The notes: generated from the letters alone by a model not told the origin. 56,553 nt of DNA from Phycisphaerales bacterium (GCA_022839625.1 JALHJL010000042.1:1-56553); one strand, 5' to 3'; counted from the first letter of the stretch, positions 28,429-37,705 are shown. Program-made: numbers and translations.

Positions 28429-30579
28429 TCAGCGACCGCGCAGGAAGTCCAGCCGCTGTGCCACTACCTGCCGCAGGGGGTCATCCGGGTCCAGGTGGCG
28501 CTCCAACTCCCGGTACAGCTCAACAGCGCGCGCGGTTTGGCCGGTCAGTGCATACGTCTCGGCGAGGTTGATGCCGTTGCGCGGCTCGCCGGGCCGCAGT
28601 TGGTACGCGGTGCGGGCGTGTGCCAGGGCGGCCTGCGGGTCGCGCGGGGCCAGGAGCTTCGTCAGGTTGGCGTGGGCCTGCCAGTCGTCGGGAGCGTGTC
28701 TTACGACCTGCTCGAACAGGACGATGGCGCGCTCGTCTTTCCCGGTTACCGCCAGCGCCTTGGCCAGCTCGCGGAGCGCCTCCATGTTGTCGGGGGCCAA
28801 CCGCACGGCCTCCTCAAGGTGCTGCTGAGCTTCGGCCGCCTGCCCGCTCTCGAGCAGCGCGCGACCGAGTTGGAGCCGTCCCGTCGCCTCCGCCGGCTGC
28901 GTCGCGAGCGCCGCGCGCAGGGCCTCCAGGCGTGCGTCGGCGCCCGCGCCATATACGACCTGTGCGAGGGTCCGGCGGGCTTCCTGGGTGGTCGGGTCAA
29001 GTTGAATCGCGGCCTCCAGGTCGAGCAGCGCACCGTCGAGATCGCCGAGTTGGGCGCGCACTTGCCCGCGCCGCGTCAGGGCCTCGACGTATCCGGGATA
29101 GATCTGGATCGCGCGGTCCAGGTGGCCGAGGGCGATGGTCAGGAGGTGCTGGTCGCGCTGGGGATGCGGCAACTCGCGCCACAGCCGCAACAGCTCGGTG
29201 GCGTAGCCCTTGTTCAGTTGGGCACCCGCCGGCTGCGTGCGGACGTCGGCGCCGAAGAGGCTGAGGTTGTCGGCCCAGTCGAGGTTCCGCGCCGCCGATC
29301 GGATACCGAGCGCCGCCAGCAGGAGGACCCCGAGCACCCGCAGCAGACGCGCGCTGGGCGCGAGAACCTGGCCGGGGGTGGCGTAGCGGCGCCCGAACGC
29401 CGCGATGCCGGTGGCGAGGAGCACGAGCGCGGGCACCGAGGGCCAGTACAAGAAGCGCTCGGCCACCGCGACGCCGATCAACAGAAACGTGTTCGAGAAG
29501 AGCGCGTAGCTGGCGACGAGCATCGCCGTCAGCACGCCCGCTTGCCGGGCGCCGGCGCCGCGGCGCGCGAGGCCGCACAGCCCGGCGGCGAGGCCGACGG
29601 CGGACGCCATGCCCAGCAGCGTCATGGCCGTGACGCTGCGGTGCGGGTCGACGATGGCGATGCCGTAATCGCAACTGAAGTGCGTAGGCATGAGCAGGAG
29701 CCGGACGTAGTGGCCGAGCACGGTAAACGGCGCGAGGACGCGCGCCAGACCCGAGGCGGTGACCAAGGGGTTCAACAGGACGCCGACCGGCTCCGTGCGG
29801 AAGAGCTGCTGTTCGAGGGCGACGTAGCGGAGGGGGAAGTACACGAGCAGCGGCACCAGGAGCACGGCCGCCTGCCCGAGCCACCAACGCCGGCCGGGCC
29901 GCCGCCCGCGCTGCATCCACAGCAACATGAGCAGGGCGATCGCGGGATAGCAGACGGCGGATTCCTTCGACAGCAGCGCCAGCAGGAAGAACGGCAGGGC
30001 GGCCAGTGCGCGCCGTACACCCGGAGTCCCCGCGGGCGGCTGGAGCACGAGCAGGCCGCCAAGGAGGAAGAGGGCGGCCAGCAGCTCCGCCCGCCCGACG
30101 ACGTTGGCGACCGCCTCGACGTGCACGGGATGCACGGCGAAGACGGCCGCGGCCACGCCGGCCACGATGGCGTCGTTCGTCAGCCGCCGCGCGAAGTGCC
30201 AGACCAACAGGCAGACGGCGGCGTGGAGCAGGACGTTGACGAGGTGGTAGCCGGCGGGGCGGTAGCCGTGGACCGCGTAGTTGAGGGCGAAGGTGAACAG
30301 GGTGAACGGGCGATAGAGCCGGTCGCGCTGCGGGTTGGCCTCCGGGGCGCCCTCGACCAGTGCCCACCAGTCCGAAAGCCACAGGGCGCGGATGTCGCCG
30401 AGGCTGCGGATGCGGGGGTTGTCCAGGACGAGGGCCCGGTCGTCGTAGGCGAAGTCATTGCCGATGCTGTTGGCGAAGCACAACAGGGCAAGCAACGGCG
30501 CCAGCCATGGGCGGGTCGCGCGGCGCAGCCGGCCGTCGGCCGCGCCGGGGCGGGCGGGATCAGCGCTTGGGCTGCGCAT
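28429..30579 (-). CDS. TMTC-like membrane protein with C-terminal TPR repeats
   Basis: About 716 residues. The N-terminal half has some ten membrane segments and the GT-C hallmark region FANSIGNDFAYDDRALVLDN, with Asp-Asp in the first loop as in dolichyl- or polyprenyl-phosphate mannosyltransferases. The C-terminal half holds about eight TPR units (for example AAIQLDPTTQEARRTLAQVV, AVELYRELERHLDPDDP). This layout matches TMTC-type proteins (transmembrane O-mannosyltransferases), which also occur in bacteria. The ATG at 30579 overlaps the end of the TolC-like gene by about 20 bases. It may glycosylate exported proteins; the acceptor is unknown. Confidence 0.8.
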   Translation of the reverse strand: MRSPSADPARPGAADGRLRRATRPWLAPLLALLCFANSIGNDFAYDDRALVLDNPRIRSLGDIRALWLSDWWALVEGAPEANPQRDRLYRPFTLFTFALNYAVHGYRPAGYHLVNVLLHAAVCLLVWHFARRLTNDAIVAGVAAAVFAVHPVHVEAVANVVGRAELLAALFLLGGLLVLQPPAGTPGVRRALAALPFFLLALLSKESAVCYPAIALLMLLWMQRGRRPGRRWWLGQAAVLLVPLLVYFPLRYVALEQQLFRTEPVGVLLNPLVTASGLARVLAPFTVLGHYVRLLLMPTHFSCDYGIAIVDPHRSVTAMTLLGMASAVGLAAGLCGLARRGAGARQAGVLTAMLVASYALFSNTFLLIGVAVAERFLYWPSVPALVLLATGIAAFGRRYATPGQVLAPSARLLRVLGVLLLAALGIRSAARNLDWADNLSLFGADVRTQPAGAQLNKGYATELLRLWRELPHPQRDQHLLTIALGHLDRAIQIYPGYVEALTRRGQVRAQLGDLDGALLDLEAAIQLDPTTQEARRTLAQVVYGAGADARLEALRAALATQPAEATGRLQLGRALLESGQAAEAQQHLEEAVRLAPDNMEALRELAKALAVTGKDERAIVLFEQVVRHAPDDWQAHANLTKLLAPRDPQAALAHARTAYQLRPGEPRNGINLAETYALTGQTARAVELYRELERHLDPDDPLRQVVAQRLDFLRGR

Positions 30580-32467
30580 CGGACACAACGACGTTGTTGT
30601 AGTCCAGGAGGGTGCCCTTGGCCTTCTCGAGCTCGACGATTCCGACGTTGTAGCCGAGGAGCACGCTGAGCAGGGTGTTGCGGGTGCTGGCGAGCTGCTC
30701 GACGGCACCGAGCTCGGTCTGGAGGTAGTTGGGATCGATGCGCTGGGTCCGCGCCTGCAGGGCGCGCAGGTTGCGTTCGGCGGCCTGGACCGATTCGAGG
30801 GAAGGCGGAAGCTGGGTGTAGCGCACCATCAGCGTACGGATGCTGTTGTTCACCTCGGTCACCACCTGGTCCGTGGCCTGGTTCAGGCTCACGACGGCCT
30901 GCGACTCCTGGAGCCGTGCGCGACGGTGCGCGGCGCGGGCCGCCCGTTCGCCGAAGCTGTAGGAGAAGCTGGCACCCAGCGTGTACGAGATGAAGCGGTT
31001 GGTGGTCAGGTTGTCGAAGGAGTTGTCCGCGGTCCGGCCGATGCCCTGCACCTCGTACCGGAACGAGGCCTCGAGATTGGGGAGGATGGCGTTCTTGGCC
31101 ACGAGCGTGTTGATGCGCGTGGCGTGGATCCGCTCCTTGGCCTGCCGGATCTCGCTGCGCCGGTCGAGGGCGGTGCGCACTTCGGCGAAGTGATCGAGGA
31201 CGATCGGGGCGACGAGGGGCGTCTCGGTCGGGATGATCTCGACGTCCTCGGAGAGCTTGAAGGTGGGGTCGTTGAGCACGTTCTTGAGCTGGTCTTCCGC
31301 GTCGCGGATCAGCTTCACGTACTCCAGGTACGCCACATAGGACGTCTTCCAGCGGGCTTCGGAGTTCGACACCTCGACCTGGGTCGCGTCGTGGCCCAGC
31401 CGGTCCTGCATGTTCCGGTAGGTGATCAGGTTCTGGGCCGTGGATTCGGCGTAGATCGTGGCGCGCCGCCGCGCTTGCGCGAGCTGCCAATACGCCTGCT
31501 CGACGGTCAGGAGCGTGTCGCGGACGCGCTGTGCGAACACCTCGACGCTGATCTGGTGCTCGATCTTGCGGATGTTGATCTGGGCCCGGTTCACGCCGAG
31601 CCCGAAGCCGCGCAACAGCGGCTGGCGCAGCTCGCCCACGAGATTGGTGGAGAATGCCGGGTTCAGCGTCTGGTACTGCTGGGGCAGGCTGTTCTTGGAG
31701 CGGGAAAGGCCGGTGGAGATCGACGCCACCATGCCGGTCGGCAGCAGTTTCCGAAAGCCGCCCGCGATGGTGCGCTGGTCACTGGTGCCGGGCACAAACG
31801 TGCTGGCGGTGGCCTGGTCGAGATTGGCCCACGACGTGTCCAGAAAGAACTCGGCGTCGAAAGCGGCCTCCGCCTCGACGATCTGCGTCTCGCTGATGGC
31901 CGGGTTGTGGGCCTCGATGCGGATGGTGTAGCTGTTCGCAAGCGCGCGCTGTGCACACTCCGCCAAGCTGAGGTGCACCTGCGGCCGCCGGCTGGCCGGG
32001 TCGTCCTGGCGGGTGCCCACCAGCTTCAGGTACTCGTTGGCCTGCTCGACCACGCGCTCGAAGTTGCGGACCACGTGCTGGTCCTGTCGTTGCGCCTGGT
32101 CCCGGCGCAACCGCTCCAAGCGGCGCTCAAAGACCTGCGGGGCCTCGGTCGGGTCCGCCAGCTCCGCCAGAATCGCCTCCGGGGCCGGCTGACTTTCGGT
32201 CGCCGGTTGGGTCATGAGGGAGCTGCGGGGCGGCAACTCGGACTGCTCGGGGATCGGGCGCGCCACGGGCTGGCGCGGCGGGGCGGCCGGCTCGGACTCC
32301 GGCGGAGTCTCCTGGTGCTGGACGAGCATGCGATCACGGTACGCGGAAATCGAGCTCTCGATGTTGGCGGGCTCGTTCTGACAGCCAAGGAGCAGGGCCG
32401 ACAGCATTAACGCCCACGTCTGCCACCTTCGTCCGGAGTGTGTTCCGCACCGACCCTGCGTGCTCAT
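30560..32467 (-). CDS. TolC-family outer membrane channel lipoprotein
   Basis: A 635-residue outer-membrane efflux protein. The N terminus is a lipoprotein signal with lipobox LLLGC, followed by an unusually long Pro/Gln-rich linker (about 60-110). The body shows paired outer membrane efflux protein repeats: LSLAECAQRALANSYTIRI, GELRQPLLRGFGLGVNRAQI, VRDTLLTVEQAYWQLAQARR in one half, and DRRSEIRQAKERIHATRI, SYTLGASFSYSFGERAAR in the second. TolC-like proteins form the outer channel of secretion or drug-efflux systems. A near-consensus promoter lies about 60 bases upstream. The inner-membrane partner is not adjacent; the downstream TMTC-like gene overlaps its end. Confidence 0.9.
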   Translation of the reverse strand: MSTQGRCGTHSGRRWQTWALMLSALLLGCQNEPANIESSISAYRDRMLVQHQETPPESEPAAPPRQPVARPIPEQSELPPRSSLMTQPATESQPAPEAILAELADPTEAPQVFERRLERLRRDQAQRQDQHVVRNFERVVEQANEYLKLVGTRQDDPASRRPQVHLSLAECAQRALANSYTIRIEAHNPAISETQIVEAEAAFDAEFFLDTSWANLDQATASTFVPGTSDQRTIAGGFRKLLPTGMVASISTGLSRSKNSLPQQYQTLNPAFSTNLVGELRQPLLRGFGLGVNRAQINIRKIEHQISVEVFAQRVRDTLLTVEQAYWQLAQARRRATIYAESTAQNLITYRNMQDRLGHDATQVEVSNSEARWKTSYVAYLEYVKLIRDAEDQLKNVLNDPTFKLSEDVEIIPTETPLVAPIVLDHFAEVRTALDRRSEIRQAKERIHATRINTLVAKNAILPNLEASFRYEVQGIGRTADNSFDNLTTNRFISYTLGASFSYSFGERAARAAHRRARLQESQAVVSLNQATDQVVTEVNNSIRTLMVRYTQLPPSLESVQAAERNLRALQARTQRIDPNYLQTELGAVEQLASTRNTLLSVLLGYNVGIVELEKAKGTLLDYNNVVVSDAQPKR

Positions 32468-32523
32468 GGCTTGCTCATGACCCCCGCTGAATGACCGCGC
32501 CTTCGCTCTTCCACATGGCGGCG

Positions 32524-32552
32524 ATGATAGAAAGCCCCGTCGGGGGTGTCAA
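32524..32552 (-). promoter_or_regulatory. Promoter of the TolC-like gene
   Basis: On the minus strand TTGACA (32547-32552) is followed by a 17-base spacer and TATCAT (32524-32529), giving a leader of about 50 bases before the ATG at 32467. Confidence 0.65.
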
Positions 32553-32603
32553 ACCGCGCCAAGCTGCTACCATGACCGCGTTTGAAACACGAGGGCCGCG
32601 ACC

Positions 32604-33128
32604 ATGAACACGCATGCACTCGGGCAGGACTTTCTCCAGCATGCCGCCACCAAGCTCGCCGAGGACGGGGTGCAGATCGAGCGCTGCGCCGCGCTGCTTG
32701 CCCCCGCCGAGTTATGGCACCGCGCGAACGACCGCTGCAACAGCGTCGGCAACCTGATCCTGCATCTGACCGGCAACGTCCGCCAGTGGATTCTGAGCGG
32801 CCTCGCCGGGCAGCCGCTCGAACGCAACCGGCCCGCGGAGTTCGCCGAACGGGGGCCGCGGGCGGCGACAGAGATCATGGCCGGTCTGCGGCAAACGGTC
32901 GACGGAGCGGTCGAGGTATTGAGGCGGCTCGGGACCCCGGCGCTGGAGGCCCGGTATTGCATTCAGGGCTATGAGGTCAGCGGTCTGGTCGCCGTGTTCC
33001 ACGTCGTCGAGCACTTCGCCACCCATACCGGGCAGATCGTGCAGATGACCAAGGTCCTCAAGAACCTGGACCTGAGTCGCTATGACGCGGACGGCCGCAA
33101 GCTGATTGGAAGTCCGGGAATCCCGTGA
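32604..33128 (+). CDS. DinB-superfamily protein (DUF1572-like)
   Basis: A 174-residue four-helix-bundle protein of the DinB/YfiT superfamily. The family's metal-binding histidines are suggested by NLILHLTGNVRQW (about 50-62) and HVVEHFATHTGQI (about 133-145). Such proteins bind a divalent metal and act as thiol-dependent transferases or as stress proteins; the substrate here is unknown. It is divergent from the TolC-like gene. The next feature to the right is tRNA-Gln on the other strand. Confidence 0.85.
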   Translation: MNTHALGQDFLQHAATKLAEDGVQIERCAALLAPAELWHRANDRCNSVGNLILHLTGNVRQWILSGLAGQPLERNRPAEFAERGPRAATEIMAGLRQTVDGAVEVLRRLGTPALEARYCIQGYEVSGLVAVFHVVEHFATHTGQIVQMTKVLKNLDLSRYDADGRKLIGSPGIP

Positions 33129-33337
33129 GCGGCGCAAAAAAAGTGGGCCGGCGGTCGGGACGTGCGGGGGGGGACACGTACGCCGACGCAGTCCGGCCCG
33201 GGGTTTGGGGCTCGGGTTACTTTCTACGCGAGATTTTACCCGACCACTAACTGCCGGGCAACCGGCACCCAGGTGTTTTTTCATAACGCCGGAACGACGC
33301 TCACATAGTATAGAAAACCCGCGTCGCCGTCGTCAAC

Positions 33338-33407
33338 TGGGGATCCAGGATTCGAACCTGGACTAACTGATCCAGAGTCAGTCGTGCTACCGTTACACTA
33401 ATCCCCA
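33338..33407 (-). tRNA. tRNA-Gln (anticodon CUG)
   Basis: Read on the minus strand, the seven-base acceptor stem (TGGGGAT with ATCCCCA), a five-pair T arm with GTTCGAA, and an anticodon loop CTCTGGA with anticodon CTG are visible. That reads CAG for glutamine. The 3' CCA is not encoded. Confidence 0.95.
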
Positions 33408-33423
33408 AACGTCATCAGGGCGT

Positions 33424-33452
33424 AGAATACGCCTAACCGTCGTCCAAATCAA
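33424..33452 (-). promoter_or_regulatory. Promoter of tRNA-Gln
   Basis: On the minus strand TTGATT (33447-33452), a 17-base spacer and TATTCT (33424-33429) precede the tRNA by about 17 bases. Confidence 0.6.
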
Positions 33453-33595
33453 CCGGCGCGTGAAGTTCCCATAACCGCCGACATCCCCGCGAGTTGCGCA
33501 ACCGCCCCTCTGCGCCACCCCCGTGGGCCGCCGATCGGCGATCGGGCGCAGCGGCCCCAGGACCTGCGAATCGCCGCTGCCGAGCCGCCCGGGCG

Positions 33596-34492
33596 CTACT
33601 GCGACGCACGGCCGCCGCGCACATCGAAGGCGTCGCGCAGGCCGTCGCCGACGAAGTTCAGCGCGAGCAAAGTCAGGGACAGCGCCGCGCACGGAAACGC
33701 GACCACCCACCAGTCGAACCGCACCGGGTTCATCTGGCGCACGCCGTCCGCGGCCAGCGAGCCCCAGGTCGCCTGCGGCGGCTGAATGCCGACGCCGAGG
33801 AAACTGAGGAACGACTCCTGGAGGATGGCCTGCGGCACCGTGAGGGTCGCGAACACGATGACGTGGCCGATCAGGTTGGGCACGATGTGCCGCAAGAGGA
33901 TGCGCGTCGTCGGCAGACCGAGCGCGCGGGCGGCCTCGATGAACGGCTGCTCGCGGAGCGACAGCACCTGCCCGCGAACGACCCGCGCCATCGTCAGCCA
34001 ACTCACGCCGCCGATCGCCAGAACGAGCACGACCAGGCGCACCGGCTCGCGGCCGAGCAGGTGGGCGTGCTCGAGCGCAGCGCCCACGGAGACGGTGAAC
34101 AACATGACCAGCAGCAGGGTGGGCAAGGCGTACAGCAAGTCGACGATGCGCATCATCAGATCGTCGCACCGGCCGCCGATCAGGCCGGCGACGGCGCCGT
34201 ACGCGGTGCCGATGACGACCGCGATGGCCGCCGCCAGCACTCCCAGGCTCAACGAGATGGCGCCGCCATAGAATGTGCGCCAGAGCACGCTGCGGCCCAC
34301 CTCGTCGGTACCGAAGGGCTGCTGGAGCGATGGGGCCTGGCGGGCCTGGTCCAGGCGCTGGACGCGCATGCCCGCGCTGGACCAGGGCAAACTGAGCACG
34401 CACGCCGCCAGCATGAAGACCAGGACGCCCGCGCTGACCAGCGCTGCCCGGTCGTGCCGAAAACGGGACCAAGGATGGGGATGGGTGCTCAT
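33596..34492 (-). CDS. Oligopeptide/dipeptide ABC transporter permease (OppC/DppC-like)
   Basis: A 298-residue permease with about six membrane segments. N-terminal RFRHDRAALVSAGVLVFML is the OppC-type first segment; DEVGRSVLWRTFYGG is the substrate-proximal region; the EAA loop is seen as EAARALGLPTTRILLRHIVPN, with the conserved Glu-Ala-Ala and Gly. It follows OppB with ATGA overlap. Neither a binding protein nor ATPase subunits are in the window, so the complete transporter must be finished elsewhere, or this is a remnant of a split locus. Confidence 0.88.
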   Translation of the reverse strand: MSTHPHPWSRFRHDRAALVSAGVLVFMLAACVLSLPWSSAGMRVQRLDQARQAPSLQQPFGTDEVGRSVLWRTFYGGAISLSLGVLAAAIAVVIGTAYGAVAGLIGGRCDDLMMRIVDLLYALPTLLLVMLFTVSVGAALEHAHLLGREPVRLVVLVLAIGGVSWLTMARVVRGQVLSLREQPFIEAARALGLPTTRILLRHIVPNLIGHVIVFATLTVPQAILQESFLSFLGVGIQPPQATWGSLAADGVRQMNPVRFDWWVVAFPCAALSLTLLALNFVGDGLRDAFDVRGGRASQ

Positions 34493-35433
34493 GCCGGGCG
34501 GGCTCCGACACGAATCCGCGGATCCACCACGCCGTACAGAAGATCGACGAGCAGATTGAAGCTGGCCAGGAGGACGGCGTAGACCATCACGGTCGCAAGG
34601 ATCAGGCTCTGGTCGCGGTTGTTGATCGACTCCACCACGTGCGTGCCCATGCCGGGAATCGTGAAGATCTTCTCGACCACGAAGGAGCCGGTGAAGATGG
34701 CGGCGGCGGCGGGGCCGAGGTAGCTGAGCACCGGCAGCAGGGCGTTTCGCAGGGCGTGGTCCAGCAGCACGCGCGCCCCGGTCAGTCCCTTGGCCCGCGC
34801 CGTGCGGATGTAATCCTCGGCGTAGGCGTCCAACAGGGCGGACCGCAGGAGTCGCGCGATGTACGCCGCGTACGGCAGTGCCAGGGTGATCGCCGGCAGG
34901 ATCGCCTGCGACGGCCGTCCCCAGCCGCCGACCGGGACGGCCTTGAGCCACAGGGCGACCGCGACGAGCAGTACGGTCCCGATCACAAACGTGGGCAACG
35001 AGATCCCGATAAGGCACAGGCCGACTGAGATGTGCTCCAGGATTCGGCCGCGGAACGCGACGGCCGCCACGCCGCCGGCGATGCCCAGCAGGACGGCCAG
35101 GCTGAACGCCAGCACGCCGAGTTGGAGTGAGACCGGCAGCGCGGCGCGCATGATCTCGACCACGGTCCAGTCTTCGTACTGATGGGCCGGCAGATCGCGG
35201 TCCCAGATGAGCCGCTTGGGCCACGTCCAGAAGTAGCGCTGCCACCACGGCTGGTCGTAGTTGTACGCCGCCCGCTTGGCCGCCAGTACCTCCGGCGGCA
35301 GCTCCTTCTCGCCGGTCTCGAGCCCCTCGCCGGGCGCGGCCATGATGAGCAGCACCGCGACGGCGTAGATGGCGAAGAGCAGGAGAGGGAAGGCGAGCAG
35401 GCGTCGGAGGGCGAAGCGGAGCATGGATCGCAT
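34489..35433 (-). CDS. Oligopeptide/dipeptide ABC transporter permease (OppB/DppB-like)
   Basis: A 314-residue permease of the OppB type. The first segment (RRLLAFPLLLFAIYAVAVLLIM) and the later AAIFTGSFVVEKIFTIPGMG are the usual OppB sequence blocks; the EAA loop is DYIRTARAKGLTGARVLLDH. Two ATGs (35433 and 35424) are possible and neither has a clear ribosome-binding site. Its stop is shared with the start of the OppC gene (ATGA), so the pair is coupled. It lies about 80 bases behind the HD phosphohydrolase on the same strand. Confidence 0.88.
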   Translation of the reverse strand: MRSMLRFALRRLLAFPLLLFAIYAVAVLLIMAAPGEGLETGEKELPPEVLAAKRAAYNYDQPWWQRYFWTWPKRLIWDRDLPAHQYEDWTVVEIMRAALPVSLQLGVLAFSLAVLLGIAGGVAAVAFRGRILEHISVGLCLIGISLPTFVIGTVLLVAVALWLKAVPVGGWGRPSQAILPAITLALPYAAYIARLLRSALLDAYAEDYIRTARAKGLTGARVLLDHALRNALLPVLSYLGPAAAAIFTGSFVVEKIFTIPGMGTHVVESINNRDQSLILATVMVYAVLLASFNLLVDLLYGVVDPRIRVGARPA

Positions 35434-35511
35434 TGCACGGCAGGGCGCACGAGTTGTCCAGACCGGCGGCGGCGCTGCACGGCTGTGGCAGGCAGTCTGG
35501 GCGCTCGGACG

Positions 35512-36939
35512 CTATTCCGACTTGTGCCAACCGGCTACTTCGAGAGCGAGGTCGCAAGCGATGTCGCGAGCGACGTTCTTGCGGTTCTCGGGGGTCGGCA
35601 CGAAGTACAGGCGGAAGGCCCGGAAAACAAAGTCGGCACACTTGCCGAGGATGCCGTAAGGCACGTCGACGATTGAGACGGGCTCGTCGGCGTCGCCGAC
35701 AAAGACCTTGATCAGCGGATCCTCCTCTTCTAGAGGCAGATTCCGGGCATCGTCTGCCGTAATGCGATGGGGACGATCCTCCAGCAAGAGCGGCTTGGTC
35801 TCGCAGAGCAGGAACTGCCCGAGGCTGAGGCCGTGCTTGCGCGCCAGTTCGGCGAGGCGGTGGCGGCAGTTGAGTTTGAATATGCTCCCGGCCGTCGACT
35901 GTGGGTCCGGCTCCGTCAGCACCAGGACTTCCTTAAGCAGCTTGGGCGGCTGGCGGTGCCGGATTGCGAGCGCCAGCCCGGCGACAACGGGGTCTTCGTC
36001 ATTGCTGGCCTGGTGCACCACGCGGTCAACATACGCGTCGGTAAAGTCGCCGAGACCCTTGGACCTCACCAGCTCCTCGACAGCTGCGCCGTGGCTGGGC
36101 AGTTCATAGCGCCCCAGCTCACGGACCCGCCGGAGCAGTTGGCGACAGGCTTCCTCGAACGCCATCGTGGTCTTGTGGCCGTATACCGTGCGATGCATGA
36201 AGTACCGCGCGAACAGGAGGTGCTCCGCGGCCGGCAGTGCCTTTTCCACCACGCCCAACAGCCCGCTCGGGCTCATGCGAAGGCTATTGAGAAGATAGTT
36301 CAAGTCGATCTGGCCATACGGGATCCCGGTGCCTCGTGCATCGCGAAGCAGGTAGTCGAGACGGTCCAGGTCCAGACTGCTGCTGATTAGCTTGCTGAGC
36401 TGCTGATCCGCCGCCCGTCTCCTGGAGAACAGGTCGGCGACCCGCTCGGCCCGCTCGCGACCGCCGAGCGCCTCTACGAAGTCCTCCTGTTCGGTCACGA
36501 TTAGCCGCCCGACGTCCACGTGGTTTGGGTACGGTTGGGGGACGACGCGGCGGGGCGCGGATGCAGCGCCCTCCACGAACTCCTCAGTGAGCCGAACGCT
36601 GTCCACCTTCTCCATGAGGTGCGAATACGGGTAGTGCCCCACGTCATGCAGCAGGGCGGCAAGCCGAAGGTCCTCCTCCTGTTCCGCAGTGAGGCTGACC
36701 TTGCGGCGCTCCGGAGCCAGCACCCTCTTCATGATCGCCAACACGCCAAGGCTGTGCGCGAAGCGCGTGTGCGTCGCGTTGGGGTACGTGAAATGGGCCA
36801 TGCCCAACTGCTTGATGTAGCGCAGCCGCTGAAAGCTGGCCGTATCGACGACGCGGCATTCACAGTCGGTCAGGTGGATGTCGCCGTGGACAGCATCCAC
36901 GACGACCTTGCCCCGGGCTTCAGGCGGCGAGCAATTCAT
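35512..36939 (-). CDS. HD-domain phosphohydrolase (SAMHD1/YwfO-like dNTPase family)
   Basis: A 475-residue metal-dependent phosphohydrolase. HD motifs are TRFAHSLGV (about 59-66, His), LLHDVGHYPYSHL (His98-Asp99) and SSLDLDRLDYLLRDA with the last Asp, the family pattern of COG1078-type proteins related to SAMHD1 and bacterial YwfO, which hydrolyse dNTPs. The N-terminal VHGDIHLTDCECRVVDT is also typical. The upstream gene ends inside this gene's start (overlap about 20 bases), so both are coupled. Codon use is noticeably less GC-rich than in neighbouring operons. Confidence 0.88.
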   Translation of the reverse strand: MNCSPPEARGKVVVDAVHGDIHLTDCECRVVDTASFQRLRYIKQLGMAHFTYPNATHTRFAHSLGVLAIMKRVLAPERRKVSLTAEQEEDLRLAALLHDVGHYPYSHLMEKVDSVRLTEEFVEGAASAPRRVVPQPYPNHVDVGRLIVTEQEDFVEALGGRERAERVADLFSRRRAADQQLSKLISSSLDLDRLDYLLRDARGTGIPYGQIDLNYLLNSLRMSPSGLLGVVEKALPAAEHLLFARYFMHRTVYGHKTTMAFEEACRQLLRRVRELGRYELPSHGAAVEELVRSKGLGDFTDAYVDRVVHQASNDEDPVVAGLALAIRHRQPPKLLKEVLVLTEPDPQSTAGSIFKLNCRHRLAELARKHGLSLGQFLLCETKPLLLEDRPHRITADDARNLPLEEEDPLIKVFVGDADEPVSIVDVPYGILGKCADFVFRAFRLYFVPTPENRKNVARDIACDLALEVAGWHKSE

Positions 36940-37417
36940 GTTGGCGGAGAATCTCTAGCGCTCCCTCGACCTCGTCGGGAGTGTAGTTCTTGCCGTAGCG
37001 CTGAAGCACCTCTTGCAGTTCAGCGACGCCCGCGCGGGCCACCTGCTTCTGGCTCACGAGGAAGTACACCGAGGCCAGCAGTTCTAATTGCCGCGCCTGG
37101 GCGGCCACATCGCCCGTGGGCATGAGACGCCGCACCTTGTTCAACGCCGAGTAGGCGGCCTCGTCCAGCGCCCATCCCTCGGACTCATCCAGGCCGCTCC
37201 TGAGCTCGCCCGCGATGGCGAAGACGTCGCTCGCGAGTTCCGGCGAATAGGGACCTCGCAGGTACCAGCGAAAGGGATAGCCCAGATTCACGCCTGCGGC
37301 CTGCGCCAAGTAAACCGCTTTCTGGATCACCAGCCGTTCGGCAAACGTGTCAAGTCGAGGTTCGGGCATCCCCAGCCCGGCGAGTGCCAGCCGCGTTGCG
37401 ATTTGCCGTCCATCCAT
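36920..37417 (-). CDS. YwgA-like small protein paired with the HD phosphohydrolase
   Basis: About 165 residues. A conserved-looking block ERLVIQKAVYLAQAAGVNLG followed by YPFRWYLRGPYSPELASDV resembles YwgA of Bacillus subtilis, which is encoded beside the HD protein YwfO, and more distantly the Panacea/DUF4065 antitoxin-like domain. The function of YwgA is not established. The ATG at 37417 is chosen because GAGG sits six bases ahead; the ATG at 37429 is upstream. A near-perfect promoter lies 33-60 bases upstream. The overlap with the HD gene points to joint function, for example regulation of dNTPase activity. Confidence 0.65.
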   Translation of the reverse strand: MDGRQIATRLALAGLGMPEPRLDTFAERLVIQKAVYLAQAAGVNLGYPFRWYLRGPYSPELASDVFAIAGELRSGLDESEGWALDEAAYSALNKVRRLMPTGDVAAQARQLELLASVYFLVSQKQVARAGVAELQEVLQRYGKNYTPDEVEGALEILRQHELLAA

Positions 37418-37449
37418 GTGGCGCCTCATAGATTCGTATTGTGTTAGGA

Positions 37450-37478
37450 ATTATAAACCGCCTCGATTCCCGCGTCAA
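37450..37478 (-). promoter_or_regulatory. Strong sigma-70-type promoter of the YwgA-like/HD operon
   Basis: On the minus strand TTGACG (37473-37478), a 17-base spacer and a perfect TATAAT (37450-37455) are present. The transcript would begin near 37443 with a leader of about 25 bases. Confidence 0.75.
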
Positions 37479-37705
37479 GCGTTCCTCCGCCGGTCATCCA
37501 GTCGGGTTCCCGACCGCCCGAGCCAACTTGTCGGACCGCAGACTATCGCGGGACTGGCGGCGGCGCTCGCGCACCTGCCGGGCCGCATTCCGCACCGTTC
37601 GCCGGCGTACCGAGGCCCCCCCAAGGCGCGGATGACCATGTGTTTGGAGCCGCCGCGCGGGCCGGCGGCGCGAAACGGGCCGCATCAGGGCCAAAGGAGA
37701 CAACG

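Noticed and set aside
28411..30669. 752-residue plus-strand frame over the TMTC-like gene
   Set aside because: Low-complexity Gln/Arg/Gly translation; shadow of the minus-strand gene.
33338..33407. tRNA-Gln as an integration site
   Set aside because: No integrase, no direct repeat of the tRNA 3' end nearby.
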